64,000 bases of DNA, from NCBI RefSeq assembly GCF_001650345.1, contig NZ_LVHF01000012.1, positions 1,178,001 through 1,242,000 on the forward strand. Direction: 5' to 3'. The notes below the pieces were generated by a model, which was given only the letters and a program-made list of their open reading frames with translations, was not told the DNA's origin and searched no databases. Below, in pieces: positions 25,496 to 35,166 of the stretch; the stretch's first letter is position 1, and each line of letters starts with the position of its first letter. The DNA is from Photobacterium jeanii (lineage in GTDB: Bacteria; Pseudomonadota; Gammaproteobacteria; Enterobacterales; Vibrionaceae). The position numbers and the translations under genes are program-made.

Positions 25496-26782
25496 ATGAA
25501 AAAGAACAATATCACTCTCGCTTTAGCAGCAGCGTCAACGCTAGTTATCAGTGCAAATGCAGCAGCAGCAGGCTTCCAACTAGCAGAATATTCAGCAACA
25601 GGTCTTGGTCGTGCTTTCGCAGGTGAAGCAGCAATGGCTGACAACGCAAGCGCACAGTTCCGTAACCCAGCAATGCTTAGCTACCTAACTGGTACTCAAG
25701 TATCGACAGGTGCGATCTACGTTGATCCTAATATCGATGTGAAGGGTAACCTTAACATTGGTATGGATATCCCAACAGAAGCAAACGACATTGCAAAATC
25801 TGCAGTGATCCCTAACTTCTACCTGTCACACCAAATCAATGATCAAGTATTCGTTGGTCTTGCGCTGTCTACCAACTACGGTATGGAAACAGAACTTGGT
25901 GGCGAGTTCCTTGCGACCCAATACGGTAACCAAGCGAAAGTTCACTCTGTTGAGATCAACCCTAACCTTGCTTACAAAATTAACGAGCAATTCAGCGTAG
26001 GTGCTGGTGTTCGTTACGTTATGGGTGAAGGCCACTTTGGTGCTAATACTCCAACAGATATGCCTACTCAACAAGGCGTTATTCCAAAAGGCACTGACCT
26101 AAAATACATGGAAGGTGATGATACTGCTTGGGGTTGGCAACTGGGTGCCGCTTGGCAGATCAATGATGACAACCGCATTGGTTTCAACTACCGCTCTGCA
26201 GTCGATCTAAAACTTGAAGGCGAAGCATCTGGTGTTGTTTTCGACATGACAGCAGCTATGTCTGGTAAACAAGTTGCTAAGAAGTATTCTGGTAGCATGG
26301 AGCTAACGCTTCCTGCTACAGCAGAACTTGCAAGCTTCCACCAGCTAACTGACAAAGTAGCTGTACACGCAAGCTTCAACTGGACCGACTGGAGCAGCTT
26401 TGACAAGCTAGAAGCAGATATCGACGCTCTAGGTAAACAGCATATCAAAGATGAAAACTGGAAAGACAACTACCGCTTTGCTGTTGGTTCAACTTACCAA
26501 CTAAACCAGGCTGTTGTACTTCGCACTGGTGTAGCTTACGACACATCAGCAGTTGACGATGCTAACCGTACCCAAACTATCCCAGAGACAGATCGTCTAT
26601 GGCTAAGCCTAGGTGCAGGTTACCAAGTAACTAAAGACTTCAACCTAGATGCTGGCTTTACTTACATCTTCGCAAAAGATGCATCTATGACTGAATCAGA
26701 AGCTGCACTTCCAGGTCAATTTACTGGTGAAACCACTGGTAACGTATGGCTACTTGGTGTTCAAGCAAGCTACCGCTTCTAA
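25496..26782 (+). CDS. fadL: FadL-family long-chain fatty acid outer membrane transporter (copy 2)
   Basis: 428 residues from ATG 25496, which begins a proper signal peptide (MKKNNITLALAAASTLVISA...); a frame extending back to 25340 is not needed. The hatch signature AGFQLAEYSATGLGRAFAG is followed by RNPAMLS, keeping the NPA that copy 1 has lost. The barrel ends in ASYRF. It is about as long as E. coli FadL. There is no evident Shine-Dalgarno before the ATG. The differences from copy 1 suggest the two have split substrates. Confidence 0.9.
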   Translation: MKKNNITLALAAASTLVISANAAAAGFQLAEYSATGLGRAFAGEAAMADNASAQFRNPAMLSYLTGTQVSTGAIYVDPNIDVKGNLNIGMDIPTEANDIAKSAVIPNFYLSHQINDQVFVGLALSTNYGMETELGGEFLATQYGNQAKVHSVEINPNLAYKINEQFSVGAGVRYVMGEGHFGANTPTDMPTQQGVIPKGTDLKYMEGDDTAWGWQLGAAWQINDDNRIGFNYRSAVDLKLEGEASGVVFDMTAAMSGKQVAKKYSGSMELTLPATAELASFHQLTDKVAVHASFNWTDWSSFDKLEADIDALGKQHIKDENWKDNYRFAVGSTYQLNQAVVLRTGVAYDTSAVDDANRTQTIPETDRLWLSLGAGYQVTKDFNLDAGFTYIFAKDASMTESEAALPGQFTGETTGNVWLLGVQASYRF

Positions 26783-26912
26783 GCACTCATAAAGACTGAC
26801 TCACATAAACTCGCTCATAGCGATTGGCGGTAACGCACTGTAAAGTCAGCAATGAGAAGGTACGAGTCTAAATGCCGCTTAACAAGGCTATCTTGTAAGC
26901 GGCATTTTTTTA
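26783..26912 (+). terminator. fadL copy 2 3' region: foldable UTR and strong terminator
   Basis: The terminator stem AATGCCGCTTAACAAG / CTTGTAAGCGGCATT (one bulged A) lies at 26871-26905, with a T run. Between the stop and this stem, TGACT (26796-26800) can pair with AGTCA (26845-26849), and AGAC with GTCT, around a small CGC-tcata-GCG hairpin. The region could persist as a 3'-UTR RNA. From 26913 to 27114 I see nothing. Confidence 0.7.
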
Positions 26913-27114
26913 GCTATCGTGCCACAGCTAGATTCGAAATAAACATAAAAGGCACACCCTCTCCGCCACCACTACCAACTCACTTTCCTGTCGCTCATAT
27001 TCACTGCCCACACCGCAAAATTTAGCTAAAACTTACTTGCAGCGTGAGATTCTCAACCGCTATCCTTGGCCTTGCTTGTATCACCTATCGCACCATCTAA
27101 CGACGATTATCATC

Positions 27115-27762
27115 ATGACAAGACTTTCGCTTACTCTACTCCCTTTGCTTGCTTTCAGCTTAACTACGCAAGCATCCAACGATTCAGAAAGCCTTAACCT
27201 TCAGTCCCATATTCTTGCTGAAGCGTGGGGAGATTTAGACAAAGATGGTCAGCCCGAAAAAGCACTGTTGCTTGACGTCGCAATCAAAGGGCAAAGCCCA
27301 GCTCTACGCATGATTCAAATATTCAAAGGAAGCGAAGATGAATGGCAGCTATGGCATGTTAGCCAAGGTGGCGTGTTAGACAGTGAAAGCGGAGGCCTAT
27401 TAGGGGATCCGTTTGAAAGCATGACCATTGAGCGTGGCGCTTTAGTGATTCATCATTTTGGCGGCAGTGCACAAAAATGGAATTACACCCACAGATACCG
27501 TTTTGATGGTAAGGCGTGGCCTTTAATTGGAGCAACCATCAAATATGGAACCCAAGGTTGTTATCAGCTATTTGACTATAACCTTGCCAGCGGCAAAGCC
27601 GTTCATAAACAAGTTAGTAAACAATGCTGGAGCGATGATGTACTACCTTCGACAACAACGCAGTTGAACATCGATAAACCAAAGCATCACGATTTAGACA
27701 GCTTTACGCCGGGCTTTAATGAACTAACAATAAAGCAACTAGATACCACCATTTACTACTGA
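27115..27762 (+). CDS. Secreted protein of unknown function with an acidic, calcium-loop-like segment
   Basis: 215 residues from ATG 27115, which starts a signal peptide (MTRLSLTLLPLLAFSLTTQA); the frame runs back to 27037 without need. Soon after cleavage comes AEAWGDLDKDGQPEKALLL, a DxDxDG-like loop as in FG-GAP or EF-hand-like repeats. The rest is predicted beta-rich, with two cysteines (GCYQLF, QCWSDD) that could bond. No clear Shine-Dalgarno. Family not recognised. Confidence 0.65.
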   Translation: MTRLSLTLLPLLAFSLTTQASNDSESLNLQSHILAEAWGDLDKDGQPEKALLLDVAIKGQSPALRMIQIFKGSEDEWQLWHVSQGGVLDSESGGLLGDPFESMTIERGALVIHHFGGSAQKWNYTHRYRFDGKAWPLIGATIKYGTQGCYQLFDYNLASGKAVHKQVSKQCWSDDVLPSTTTQLNIDKPKHHDLDSFTPGFNELTIKQLDTTIYY

Positions 27763-27765
27763 TAC

Positions 27766-27794
27766 AAAAAATCCGAGCAATGCTCGGATTTTTA
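27766..27794. terminator. Bidirectional terminator between the secreted-protein gene and mlaA
   Basis: ATCCGAGC-aat-GCTCGGAT, with a T run on the plus side and six A before it, so it works for both convergent genes. Confidence 0.9.
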
Positions 27795-27814
27795 TTAACT
27801 CTAGGCTAGCCCCC

Positions 27815-28657
27815 CTAATAATCATCGATTTCATCAAGAAACTCGTCTGAAAAATCAGGTTCTTGCTCTTGCGTATCCAAAGGAGCACCATTCGATGCGC
27901 GGAAGTTCTTATGCTGAATATAAGCATCACGCGTAAACAAATACGGATCTGGCGAATCTTCTAATATCGCTTCTTGCGGTACTAATGCCGCACGTTTTTC
28001 CATACCTTCTAGTGCCCACTTACCCGCACTTTGCCAGAACGTCAGCAAGTTAAGAGGGAAGTATAAACCGTCGACGATATCCCCCGCCCCTTCACGCAAG
28101 GTAATAGGACCATACATAGGCACCATGAAATAAGGTCCGTTCCCAACCCCGTGATAACCGAGTGAATCACCAAACTCTCGCTGACCCGGTGAGCGGATAT
28201 CAGCGGCAGTCGCGATATCAATCAAGCCGCCCAAACCAAACACGGTATTAAACCAAAAACGGTTAAAGTGAATCGCCGCGTTTTCAGGATTCAGCATGAT
28301 CAAGCTGTTTACCATGCTCGCTGGCTCTTCAAGGTTAGCTAAAAAGTTGGCTAGCCCTGAGCGCACAGGAACAGGTACATAATCCACATACGCCAAAGAC
28401 ACTGGGCGAACCACGTAAGGATCGAGAATATTGTAGTTAAGATGCCAAACAGAGCGATTTATACCTTCGAAAGGGTCATAAACGCCACTTTGCGTGTCAC
28501 TGCTGGCTTCCGCTTCATAGTCGATATGATCCGCTACTTTCACTTGGTTGGTAGTCGCAGCTTGCTGCTCATGCCTTTCAGGCGAGTCAGCACAGCCAAT
28601 AACCGAAGTTGAAAGCACAATAGCGACTGTGGCGGTTCTAAGTATTTCTTTTAACAA
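27815..28657 (-). CDS. mlaA: MlaA (VacJ) lipoprotein of the phospholipid transport system
   Basis: 280 residues. It is an outer membrane lipoprotein that removes phospholipids from the outer leaflet and passes them to MlaC. The lipobox is VIGC with C22. The MlaA domain is visible in YDPFEGINRSVWHLNY, NLEEPASMVNSLI, FNRFWFNTVFGLGGLIDIA and PYFMVPMYGPITLREG. The C-terminal tail is acidic (EQEPDFSDEFLDEIDD). The frame opens with TTG at 28657; a TAA immediately upstream in frame excludes a longer start. The rest of the mla operon is not nearby. Confidence 0.92.
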   Translation of the reverse strand: MLKEILRTATVAIVLSTSVIGCADSPERHEQQAATTNQVKVADHIDYEAEASSDTQSGVYDPFEGINRSVWHLNYNILDPYVVRPVSLAYVDYVPVPVRSGLANFLANLEEPASMVNSLIMLNPENAAIHFNRFWFNTVFGLGGLIDIATAADIRSPGQREFGDSLGYHGVGNGPYFMVPMYGPITLREGAGDIVDGLYFPLNLLTFWQSAGKWALEGMEKRAALVPQEAILEDSPDPYLFTRDAYIQHKNFRASNGAPLDTQEQEPDFSDEFLDEIDDY

Positions 28658-28675
28658 GCTTTAAATTTCATCCAT

Positions 28676-28711
28676 AAAAAAAGCAGACTCAATAATAATA
28701 TCGAGCCTGCT
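28676..28711 (-). terminator. Terminator of the ccm operon, downstream of ccmI
   Basis: On the minus strand AGCAGGCTC and GAGTCTGCT pair around a 12-base AT loop, followed by seven T, just after the ccmI stop. mlaA is therefore probably a separate unit. Confidence 0.75.
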
Positions 28712-28729
28712 CAATTTATTCCAGTTTAG

Positions 28730-29947
28730 TTATTTGTATTGCTGATTAATCACAACATTTACGCTACTTCCAAGGTCAACAGGTTGGCTTTCACCGTACC
28801 AGTCACCTTGCTTAGTCATTACGTTACCATCAGCATCAATGCGAGCTTTAACCATTAACTTAGGCAAAGACGACATTAAACGCTCTGGGATCATGCTGTC
28901 ATTATCATCAAGCATTACAGTCAAAGGGAACTGGCCTGAAAGCGGTACACGACGAGCCGCAATCGGCATCGGTGAACCATTCTCGTCATGTGCCGAGATG
29001 ATCAACAAACCTTGTTGCGGCAGTTGCACACTTGGGTCTAGGTTAATCGTTACTGTCAGTGATTTAGTCGTCGCCTCACCAGTACCTAGCTGTGCTTGTG
29101 CACGCTCAATGCTGCGGTCTAACATTTCAACACGAGGATCATCTGGCGATACCAGTTTTTTCATCATGCTCCAGTAAGAAATCGCCAGCTTAAACTCTTT
29201 ACGCTCAAACGCATCAAACGCCAACAACGACATCGCACGTACATTGGTGTGATCGCGCTTGATCACCGAGCGTAGTAGCGAACGAACAAAGTCGCTTTGC
29301 GCAGGGTCGCCAATCATCATCAAAGTTTGGGCGTAACCTAACTGTACTTCCGTATCGTTAGGTCGCAGATCGTAGGCACGCTTCATCGCCGTCTGTGATG
29401 TCTCAGCATCACGGTTAGCCATACCAATACGACCAAGCAACAACCAACCAGTCGCATCATTTGGCGTATCGTGAAGACGGGTACGCAACGCCAATGTCAG
29501 ATCATTCATCTCTTCATCAGTCAGAGGGTCTTGATCTTCATTCATTAGACGCTGAGAAAGCTCAGGTAAGCGCGCTGCGACTTTCTGCCATTCGTCCACT
29601 TTACTGATGTTACCTACGTTGAAGTACAAACCGTAACAAATCACGATAGTGGCAACGATACCCGGCAAAACTAACCAAGGTGACGTTAGCTTTTCTTCCG
29701 GCTGATGCAGCTCTACAACGTCATCAAGCAATGACTGTTGCAGCTCAGAAACCAGCTCACCTTTAGTAGCAACAATACCTTCATCGCTTTCAGATTCGAT
29801 TTCACGTACACGATCTTGATAAAAAGCTTTGTTGAGCTCATCGCGGCTAGCGGCGTCATCTTGCGCTTTACCGTAATAAATCGGCACCACGAAAAAAAGT
29901 AGTCCCACCAAAATTAAAACGATGGTGGTGATCCAGAACAACATCAT
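28730..29947 (-). CDS. ccmI: Cytochrome c maturation protein CcmI
   Basis: 405 residues. It is the apocytochrome c chaperone of system I. Two N-terminal membrane helices (about 1-20 and 92-112) flank a cytoplasmic leucine-zipper-like loop, then a TPR region (about 130-285, with YDLRPNDTEVQLGYAQTLM) and a C-terminal periplasmic beta domain. CcmI hands unfolded apocytochrome to the CcmF/H haem ligase. It is the last gene of the operon; its start overlaps the ccmH stop by one base. Confidence 0.9.
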   Translation of the reverse strand: MMLFWITTIVLILVGLLFFVVPIYYGKAQDDAASRDELNKAFYQDRVREIESESDEGIVATKGELVSELQQSLLDDVVELHQPEEKLTSPWLVLPGIVATIVICYGLYFNVGNISKVDEWQKVAARLPELSQRLMNEDQDPLTDEEMNDLTLALRTRLHDTPNDATGWLLLGRIGMANRDAETSQTAMKRAYDLRPNDTEVQLGYAQTLMMIGDPAQSDFVRSLLRSVIKRDHTNVRAMSLLAFDAFERKEFKLAISYWSMMKKLVSPDDPRVEMLDRSIERAQAQLGTGEATTKSLTVTINLDPSVQLPQQGLLIISAHDENGSPMPIAARRVPLSGQFPLTVMLDDNDSMIPERLMSSLPKLMVKARIDADGNVMTKQGDWYGESQPVDLGSSVNVVINQQYK

Positions 29948-30465
29948 TATTTTTCTACCTTATCGTTTTTGTTCTCAACGTTATCTTGTTCCATTTCAGC
30001 GAGCATCGCTTTTAAACGTTTCGCTTCAGCTTCATCAAGATCATCGTTTGCCGCAGCCTGAGGCTCATTATTGCGACGAGAGCGCAATACCAATACCGTA
30101 AAGCCACCTACGATAAAGAATAACGGACCAAGCCATAGAATAATGGTCGATAGCATCACTGGCGGCTCGTAGGTAACGAAGTTACCGTAACGCGCGACCA
30201 TGTAATCAACCACATCTTCTTTATCTTTGCCTTGCTGAAGCATGTCATACACTTTCTGGCGCATGTCTCGCGCTAAAGGCGCATCGGAATCAGCAATCGT
30301 GTTGTTCTGACACTTAGGGCAACGCAGGGTTGCCGTTAGCTCTTGGAATGCTTCTTCTTGATCGACGTTATCAAAGCTGTGTACTTCAATCGCCGCCACT
30401 GCTGACGTTGACGTCAACAGTGCCAGCATCAGACCAGCGAGAAGCATGGAGAATCGTTTCATCAT
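29947..30465 (-). CDS. ccmH: Cytochrome c maturation protein CcmH
   Basis: 172 residues. Signal peptide, then the thiol motif LRCPKCQNN (C49 and C52), and a C-terminal membrane helix (about 108-126, IILWLGPLFFIVGGFTVLV) followed by an acidic cytoplasmic tail. It reduces the apocytochrome CXXCH disulfide before haem attachment. The short form with a separate CcmI is the usual non-enteric arrangement; in E. coli the two are fused. Confidence 0.93.
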   Translation of the reverse strand: MMKRFSMLLAGLMLALLTSTSAVAAIEVHSFDNVDQEEAFQELTATLRCPKCQNNTIADSDAPLARDMRQKVYDMLQQGKDKEDVVDYMVARYGNFVTYEPPVMLSTIILWLGPLFFIVGGFTVLVLRSRRNNEPQAAANDDLDEAEAKRLKAMLAEMEQDNVENKNDKVEK

Positions 30466-31016
30466 CCCTTCGCTTCCTCTAGCAACTTGCTATACATAGG
30501 CTGCAGAGTTTCTTCCCAGTTACGTGGGTTAACATCGCCCACGTGACGGTAACGGATCACTCCGTCAGCATCGATAAGGAATGTTTCTGGCGCACCATAA
30601 ACACCAAGGTCCATTCCCAGCATACCACTGCCATCAAATAAGCTATGAATGTATGGGTTGCCCAATTCATTCAACCACTGCACAGCTTTCAAGCGATCAT
30701 CTTTGTAGTTCAGACCAACAATCTTAACGCCAGTAGCTGCGAGTTTATTTAAGTACGAGTGCTCAGCGTAACAAGTTGGACACCAAGTCGCCCATACGTT
30801 TAGTAGTAAAGGCTGACCTTTAAAAATGTCTTGCTCGTACAACTTGCCCGCTTCTACTAAGTCTTCAAGTTTGAACTGAGGGACAGGTTTACCCACCAGT
30901 ACAGATTCCAACTTAGTCGGATCATCACCGTCTGCATTACGCGTTAATTGCACAAGAAACACCATGGCTAATGCGATAAAAAGCACTAGCGGGATGTATA
31001 AAACCTTCTTATTCAT
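30462..31016 (-). CDS. ccmG: Thiol:disulfide oxidoreductase CcmG (DsbE)
   Basis: 184 residues. An N-terminal membrane anchor (about 5-23) and a periplasmic thioredoxin fold with WATWCPTC (C79, C82). It passes reductant from CcdA/DsbD to CcmH and the apocytochrome. GVYGAPETFLID holds the cis-proline loop, typical of CcmG. It overlaps ccmH and ccmF by four bases each. Confidence 0.94.
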   Translation of the reverse strand: MNKKVLYIPLVLFIALAMVFLVQLTRNADGDDPTKLESVLVGKPVPQFKLEDLVEAGKLYEQDIFKGQPLLLNVWATWCPTCYAEHSYLNKLAATGVKIVGLNYKDDRLKAVQWLNELGNPYIHSLFDGSGMLGMDLGVYGAPETFLIDADGVIRYRHVGDVNPRNWEETLQPMYSKLLEEAKG

Positions 31017-33001
31017 CCATTCACCTCAACTTGCTTACCTGCTGTTGATTTTGGTTGCTTCGCTTTTTGGCGGAAACGGTAACGCTTGTCGCTGATCGCA
31101 AATGCACCACCAAGAGCCATTAGAATGGCACCAAACCAAATCCAGTTAACAAACGGTTTATAGTAAATACGTACTGCCCAAGCGCCTTCGTTACCCAGCT
31201 TTTCACCCATAGCGACATAAAGGTCACGAGTAATACCACTGTCGATAGCCGCTTCGGTCATCATTGAACGTGCAACACTGTAGAAACGCTTCTCTGCATG
31301 CAGGGTCGTCACATACTTACCATCTTTCGTGATGTTAAAGTCTGCAATGTAACCATCGTAGTTCGGACCATCCGCATCGCGTAGACCTGCAAATTTGAAA
31401 TCGTACCCTTCAACATGGATGCTTTCGCCCGGCGCCATACGTACGTCGCGCTCAAGATCGTAGTTTGAAACCAATGCCATGCCGATAACAGAGACAGCCA
31501 GACCAAGGTGACCTAGCACCATTGCCCAGTGGCTACGACCAAGCTTGCCTAAACCAACCGCTAGGGTATGACGGTGAGTAGCACGCTCATAAAGCTCATA
31601 AGTTTGCAGCACAATGATCCATACTGCCATTGCAACGCCTAGGGCTGCGAACGGCTGGAATTTATCTGCGAACAGGTACACCACGCCTACAGAAAAAGGC
31701 ACAGTGAATAGACCCGAAAGGATCAACGGCTTTTTCAGCGAGCTTAGCTGATCACGCTTCCAACGAACCAGTGGACCGATACCTAGAATGAAAGCAAATG
31801 GCACCATCAACCAAGTAAACAAAGTATTGAAGAATGGTGCACCGATAGACACCGAGCCCAAACCAATTTGTTTGTGAACCAGTGGCAATAACGTACCAAC
31901 AAGCACGACAATCAGACCTGCAACCAGTAACAGGTTGTTTGCTAGCAGTAGGTTTTCACGTGATAGTAGGCTGTAGTTACCTCGTGAGCGAATTTGTGCG
32001 CCACGCAATGCGTAAAGCAATAGCGAGCCGCCAATCACAACCACAAGGAAACCAAGAATGAACATACCGCGCGCAGGATCCGATGCGAATGCGTGCACCG
32101 ATACCAATACGCCCGAACGTACCAAGAAGGTACCCAGTAAGCTCAATGAGAAAGCAGAGATCGCCAGTAATACTGTCCACGCTTTAAAGGTGCCACGTTT
32201 TTCTGTCACTGCTAGTGAGTGCATCAACGCAGTACCTGCAAGCCAAGGCATTAGCGAGGCATTTTCTACTGGATCCCAGAACCACCAGCCACCCCAGCCT
32301 AGTTCGTAGTACGCCCACCAAGAACCAATCGCGATACCTAGTGTTAGGAACGACCATGCTGCGATTGTCCAAGGACGAGACCAACGAGCCCATGCAGTAT
32401 CTAGACGACCCGTCATTAGCGAAGCGATTGAGAAAGCAAACGCTACCGAGAAGCCAACATAGCCCATATACAGTAATGGCGGGTGAATGATCAAGCCCGG
32501 ATCTTGTAGCAGTGGGTTAAGGTCGCGACCTTCAACAGGGAAGTAAGGCAAGGTACGTAGGAAAGGGTTTGATGTCACGATGATGAACAGTAGGAAACCC
32601 ACTGAAATCATGCCCATTACGGCTAATACGCGTGATACCGACTCTAGTGGCATACCACGACTAAAGCGTGCAACGGCTGCCGCCCAACCCGCTTGGATCA
32701 GAACCCAAAGCAGTAATGAACCTTCGTGAGCACCCCACACCGCGGTGATACGGTAGTACCATGGCAATTGCGACGTCGAGTTACTTGCAACATAAGTCAA
32801 CGTGAAGTCGTTGGTGTAAAACGCCCAACATAGGATCACGAACGACAACGACAACATAGCAAAAATGCCATAAGTCAGTGGACGGGCGGTACGCATCATC
32901 ATCTGATTTCCCGCCGATGCGCCATAAAGTGGGTAGATACTTGCCAGTACCGATAACCCTAGCGCGATGATAAGAGCAAAATGCCCTATTTCAGCAATCA
33001 T
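31013..33001 (-). CDS. ccmF: Haem lyase subunit CcmF
   Basis: 662 residues, the expected length, with about 15 membrane helices. The WWD haem-handling domain is [19 protein letters not shown] (about 237-255), and conserved periplasmic histidines are present ([10 protein letters not shown], near 172). CcmF takes haem from holo-CcmE and joins it to apocytochrome c. It overlaps ccmE and ccmG by four bases each. Confidence 0.95.
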   Translation of the reverse strand: MIAEIGHFALIIALGLSVLASIYPLYGASAGNQMMMRTARPLTYGIFAMLSLSFVILCWAFYTNDFTLTYVASNSTSQLPWYYRITAVWGAHEGSLLLWVLIQAGWAAAVARFSRGMPLESVSRVLAVMGMISVGFLLFIIVTSNPFLRTLPYFPVEGRDLNPLLQDPGLIIHPPLLYMGYVGFSVAFAFSIASLMTGRLDTAWARWSRPWTIAAWSFLTLGIAIGSWWAYYELGWGGWWFWDPVENASLMPWLAGTALMHSLAVTEKRGTFKAWTVLLAISAFSLSLLGTFLVRSGVLVSVHAFASDPARGMFILGFLVVVIGGSLLLYALRGAQIRSRGNYSLLSRENLLLANNLLLVAGLIVVLVGTLLPLVHKQIGLGSVSIGAPFFNTLFTWLMVPFAFILGIGPLVRWKRDQLSSLKKPLILSGLFTVPFSVGVVYLFADKFQPFAALGVAMAVWIIVLQTYELYERATHRHTLAVGLGKLGRSHWAMVLGHLGLAVSVIGMALVSNYDLERDVRMAPGESIHVEGYDFKFAGLRDADGPNYDGYIADFNITKDGKYVTTLHAEKRFYSVARSMMTEAAIDSGITRDLYVAMGEKLGNEGAWAVRIYYKPFVNWIWFGAILMALGGAFAISDKRYRFRQKAKQPKSTAGKQVEVNG

Positions 33002-33483
33002 TGTGTACTACCTTGCTTCTGCTCTTTTGAATATTGAAGCGGCGCGTGGGTTTTCTCCATCGCTGCAGCGACTTCAGGCGGCATGTATTCTTCATCGTGC
33101 TTTGCCAGTACTTCGTGGGCTTGAACTGTCTTAGCGTCGACTAACACACCTTGCGCCACAATGCCCTGACCTTCACGGAATAGATCCGGCAAAATACCAT
33201 CGTAGGTTACCGTTACCGCTGGGCCTACATCTGCCACATCAAAACTTACTTTCAGCGATTGCGGATCACGTTTTACCGTACCCGCCACAACCATGCCGCC
33301 AATCCGTAGACGTTGTCCTACTTCTGGCTTGGTGCCATCTGGCTTACCATTTACCAATTCTGTAGGGGTGTAGAACAAGTCCATATTCTGATTCAATGCA
33401 TAAAGCATTAAACCGACGGTTGCACCGAGGCCAACGACTAACGCTAACACCAAGGTTAAGCGTTTTTTACGTCTCGGGTTCAT
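32998..33483 (-). CDS. ccmE: Haem chaperone CcmE
   Basis: 161 residues. An N-terminal anchor helix (about 8-29) and an OB-fold periplasmic domain. The haem-binding histidine is H129 in AKHDEEYMP, with the tyrosine four residues on, as in E. coli H130/Y134. It carries haem covalently from CcmC to CcmF. The tail is disordered. Confidence 0.95.
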   Translation of the reverse strand: MNPRRKKRLTLVLALVVGLGATVGLMLYALNQNMDLFYTPTELVNGKPDGTKPEVGQRLRIGGMVVAGTVKRDPQSLKVSFDVADVGPAVTVTYDGILPDLFREGQGIVAQGVLVDAKTVQAHEVLAKHDEEYMPPEVAAAMEKTHAPLQYSKEQKQGSTQ

Positions 33484-33686
33484 AGTGTGTTCTCCAATTT
33501 TTCGGCGTCTTGAATACGTTGCTCACGAGCAATTTTATTTTTAAGCTCCGCCATGAGACGGCGCTTTTTATTTAAACTCGACATTAGGATCCAAAGCATC
33601 GCTAGGAAAGAAATACCGTAAGCACTCCAAACGTATGAGGCGTAACCGCCCATCGCTAAGAAGTCGCTGAATGATTCAAAATGCAT
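33480..33686 (-). CDS. ccmD: Haem exporter accessory protein CcmD
   Basis: 68 residues from ATG 33686, eight bases after the ccmC stop. One membrane helix (about 16-36: [20 protein letters not shown]) is followed by a basic, charged cytoplasmic tail ([19 protein letters not shown]). The N-terminal [15 protein letters not shown] pattern is typical. CcmD is needed to release holo-CcmE from CcmABC. A frame extending to 33749 would overlap ccmC and is unlikely. Confidence 0.9.
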   Translation of the reverse strand: MHFESFSDFLAMGGYASYVWSAYGISFLAMLWILMSSLNKKRRLMAELKNKIAREQRIQDAEKLENTL

Positions 33687-33693
33687 ACTTTCC

Positions 33694-34425
33694 TCACTTA
33701 ACCAGTTGACGGACCCAAGGGCGGTGACTTTCACGCGCGATAATTTCATTACGCAGACGAACTAAAGTCACAGCACCAAAGAAGAAGGCAAAACCGATAA
33801 TATTCAGTAGTAATGGCCATAGCATGGACGCATCCATTGATGGCTTATCGAATTTAGTGATAGTGGCACCCTGATGTAGGGTATTCCACCACTCAACAGA
33901 AAAGTGAATGATTGGCAGGTTAATCACACCCACGATAGCCAAAATACCCGCCGCTTTCGCCGCTGTTTTTTGGTCATCAAAAGCACTGTATAGCGCAATA
34001 ACACCTAGGTATAAGAACAAAAGGATAAGCTCAGAAGTCAGACGAGCGTCCCATACCCACCATGCGCCCCACATTGGTTTACCCCAAATCGCACCCGTTA
34101 ATAGTGCAATCACAGTAAACACCGCACCAATGGGTGCCATTGCAGCCGCTGCCATATCAGATAAACGGATTTGCCATACCAAGCCGATGAAAGCGGCAAT
34201 CGCCATCGACATGTAGGCGCCCATTGACCAAATGGCTGCAGGTACGTGCAGGTAAATGATTCGGAAACTGTCACCTTGTTGGTAATCACTTGGTGCGTAA
34301 GCTAGGCCCCAAGCGGTACCAATAATAATGGTTGTTAAAGAAATAATGGAAAACCAAGGTAACAAGGTACCGCACAAACGGTAGCAGTTCTCAGCTTTTG
34401 CGTAGGGATGTAACCACTTCCACAT
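33694..34425 (-). CDS. ccmC: Haem exporter protein CcmC
   Basis: 243 residues with six membrane helices. The periplasmic WWD motif is WGAWWVWDARLTSELIL (about 114-130), flanked by conserved histidines (IYLHVPAAIW near 60 and IIHFSVEWWNTLHQG near 172-186). It presents haem to CcmE. Confidence 0.95.
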   Translation of the reverse strand: MWKWLHPYAKAENCYRLCGTLLPWFSIISLTTIIIGTAWGLAYAPSDYQQGDSFRIIYLHVPAAIWSMGAYMSMAIAAFIGLVWQIRLSDMAAAAMAPIGAVFTVIALLTGAIWGKPMWGAWWVWDARLTSELILLFLYLGVIALYSAFDDQKTAAKAAGILAIVGVINLPIIHFSVEWWNTLHQGATITKFDKPSMDASMLWPLLLNIIGFAFFFGAVTLVRLRNEIIARESHRPWVRQLVK

Positions 34426-34476
34426 ATATCAACTCTACTCAGTCTAAAATGTTGTTTAATATCGTTATAATGCTGC

Positions 34477-34494
34477 CATTATCTATAGATAATG
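34477..34494. promoter_or_regulatory. Perfect 18-base palindrome between ccmB and ccmC
   Basis: CATTATCTATAGATAATG, fully symmetric, starting two bases before the last base of the ccmB stop region and 52 bases before ccmC. This is the only real gap (70 bases) inside the ccm operon. It could bind a dimeric regulator or form an RNA hairpin; no factor is assigned. Confidence 0.4.
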
Positions 34495-34495
34495 A

Positions 34496-35164
34496 TCAGT
34501 TCACGCTAATTCGTAGCGATGCCGCAACCGCAAAAGGCGCTAAAGTTGCAGAACCGACTAGCATTGCGCCCATCAAGGCCAATTGACCGTTATAAGCCAT
34601 ACCTAGACTTGCTGCATCTATCGCAGATGTCGCAAATATAAGCACAGGTATGTAAAGCGGTAATATGAGCAAACTCAATAAAACACCACCTTTACGTAAA
34701 CCCACAGTCAATGCGACCCCAATCGCGCCTAAAAAGCTCAACGTAGGTGTACCAATTAGCAGGGTTAACACCACTGCAATCCAAGTTGCCCAATCCAACG
34801 ACAGCAAGATCGCCAATAATGGGCTTATAAGTAATAGTGGCACACCTGTAAGCAACCAGTGTGCTAACATTTTCGCTAATGCCAATACAGGTAGCGGTGT
34901 TGGCATCAACATCATCTGTTCTAATGAGCCATCGGCGAAGTCATCACGGAATAACCGCTCTAGCGATAACAAAGCCGCCAAGAGTGCCGCGACCCACACA
35001 ATGCCCGGTGCAATGCGTGCCAATAAGTTTGGCTCCGGCCCTACTCCCAATGGGAACAAGGTAATCACAATGATAAAAAACCACAGCGGGTTAAACACGT
35101 CAGCCTGACGACGAAAGGCAATCAACAACTCACGACGGATCACCTGAGAAATAGCTTTGATCAT
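34496..35164 (-). CDS. ccmB: Haem exporter permease CcmB
   Basis: 222 residues with six hydrophobic helices and the typical start FRRQADVFNPLWFF. It is the membrane partner of the ATPase CcmA in the CcmABCD complex, which releases holo-CcmE. It follows ccmA by two bases. Confidence 0.94.
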   Translation of the reverse strand: MIKAISQVIRRELLIAFRRQADVFNPLWFFIIVITLFPLGVGPEPNLLARIAPGIVWVAALLAALLSLERLFRDDFADGSLEQMMLMPTPLPVLALAKMLAHWLLTGVPLLLISPLLAILLSLDWATWIAVVLTLLIGTPTLSFLGAIGVALTVGLRKGGVLLSLLILPLYIPVLIFATSAIDAASLGMAYNGQLALMGAMLVGSATLAPFAVAASLRISVN

Positions 35165-35166
35165 GG

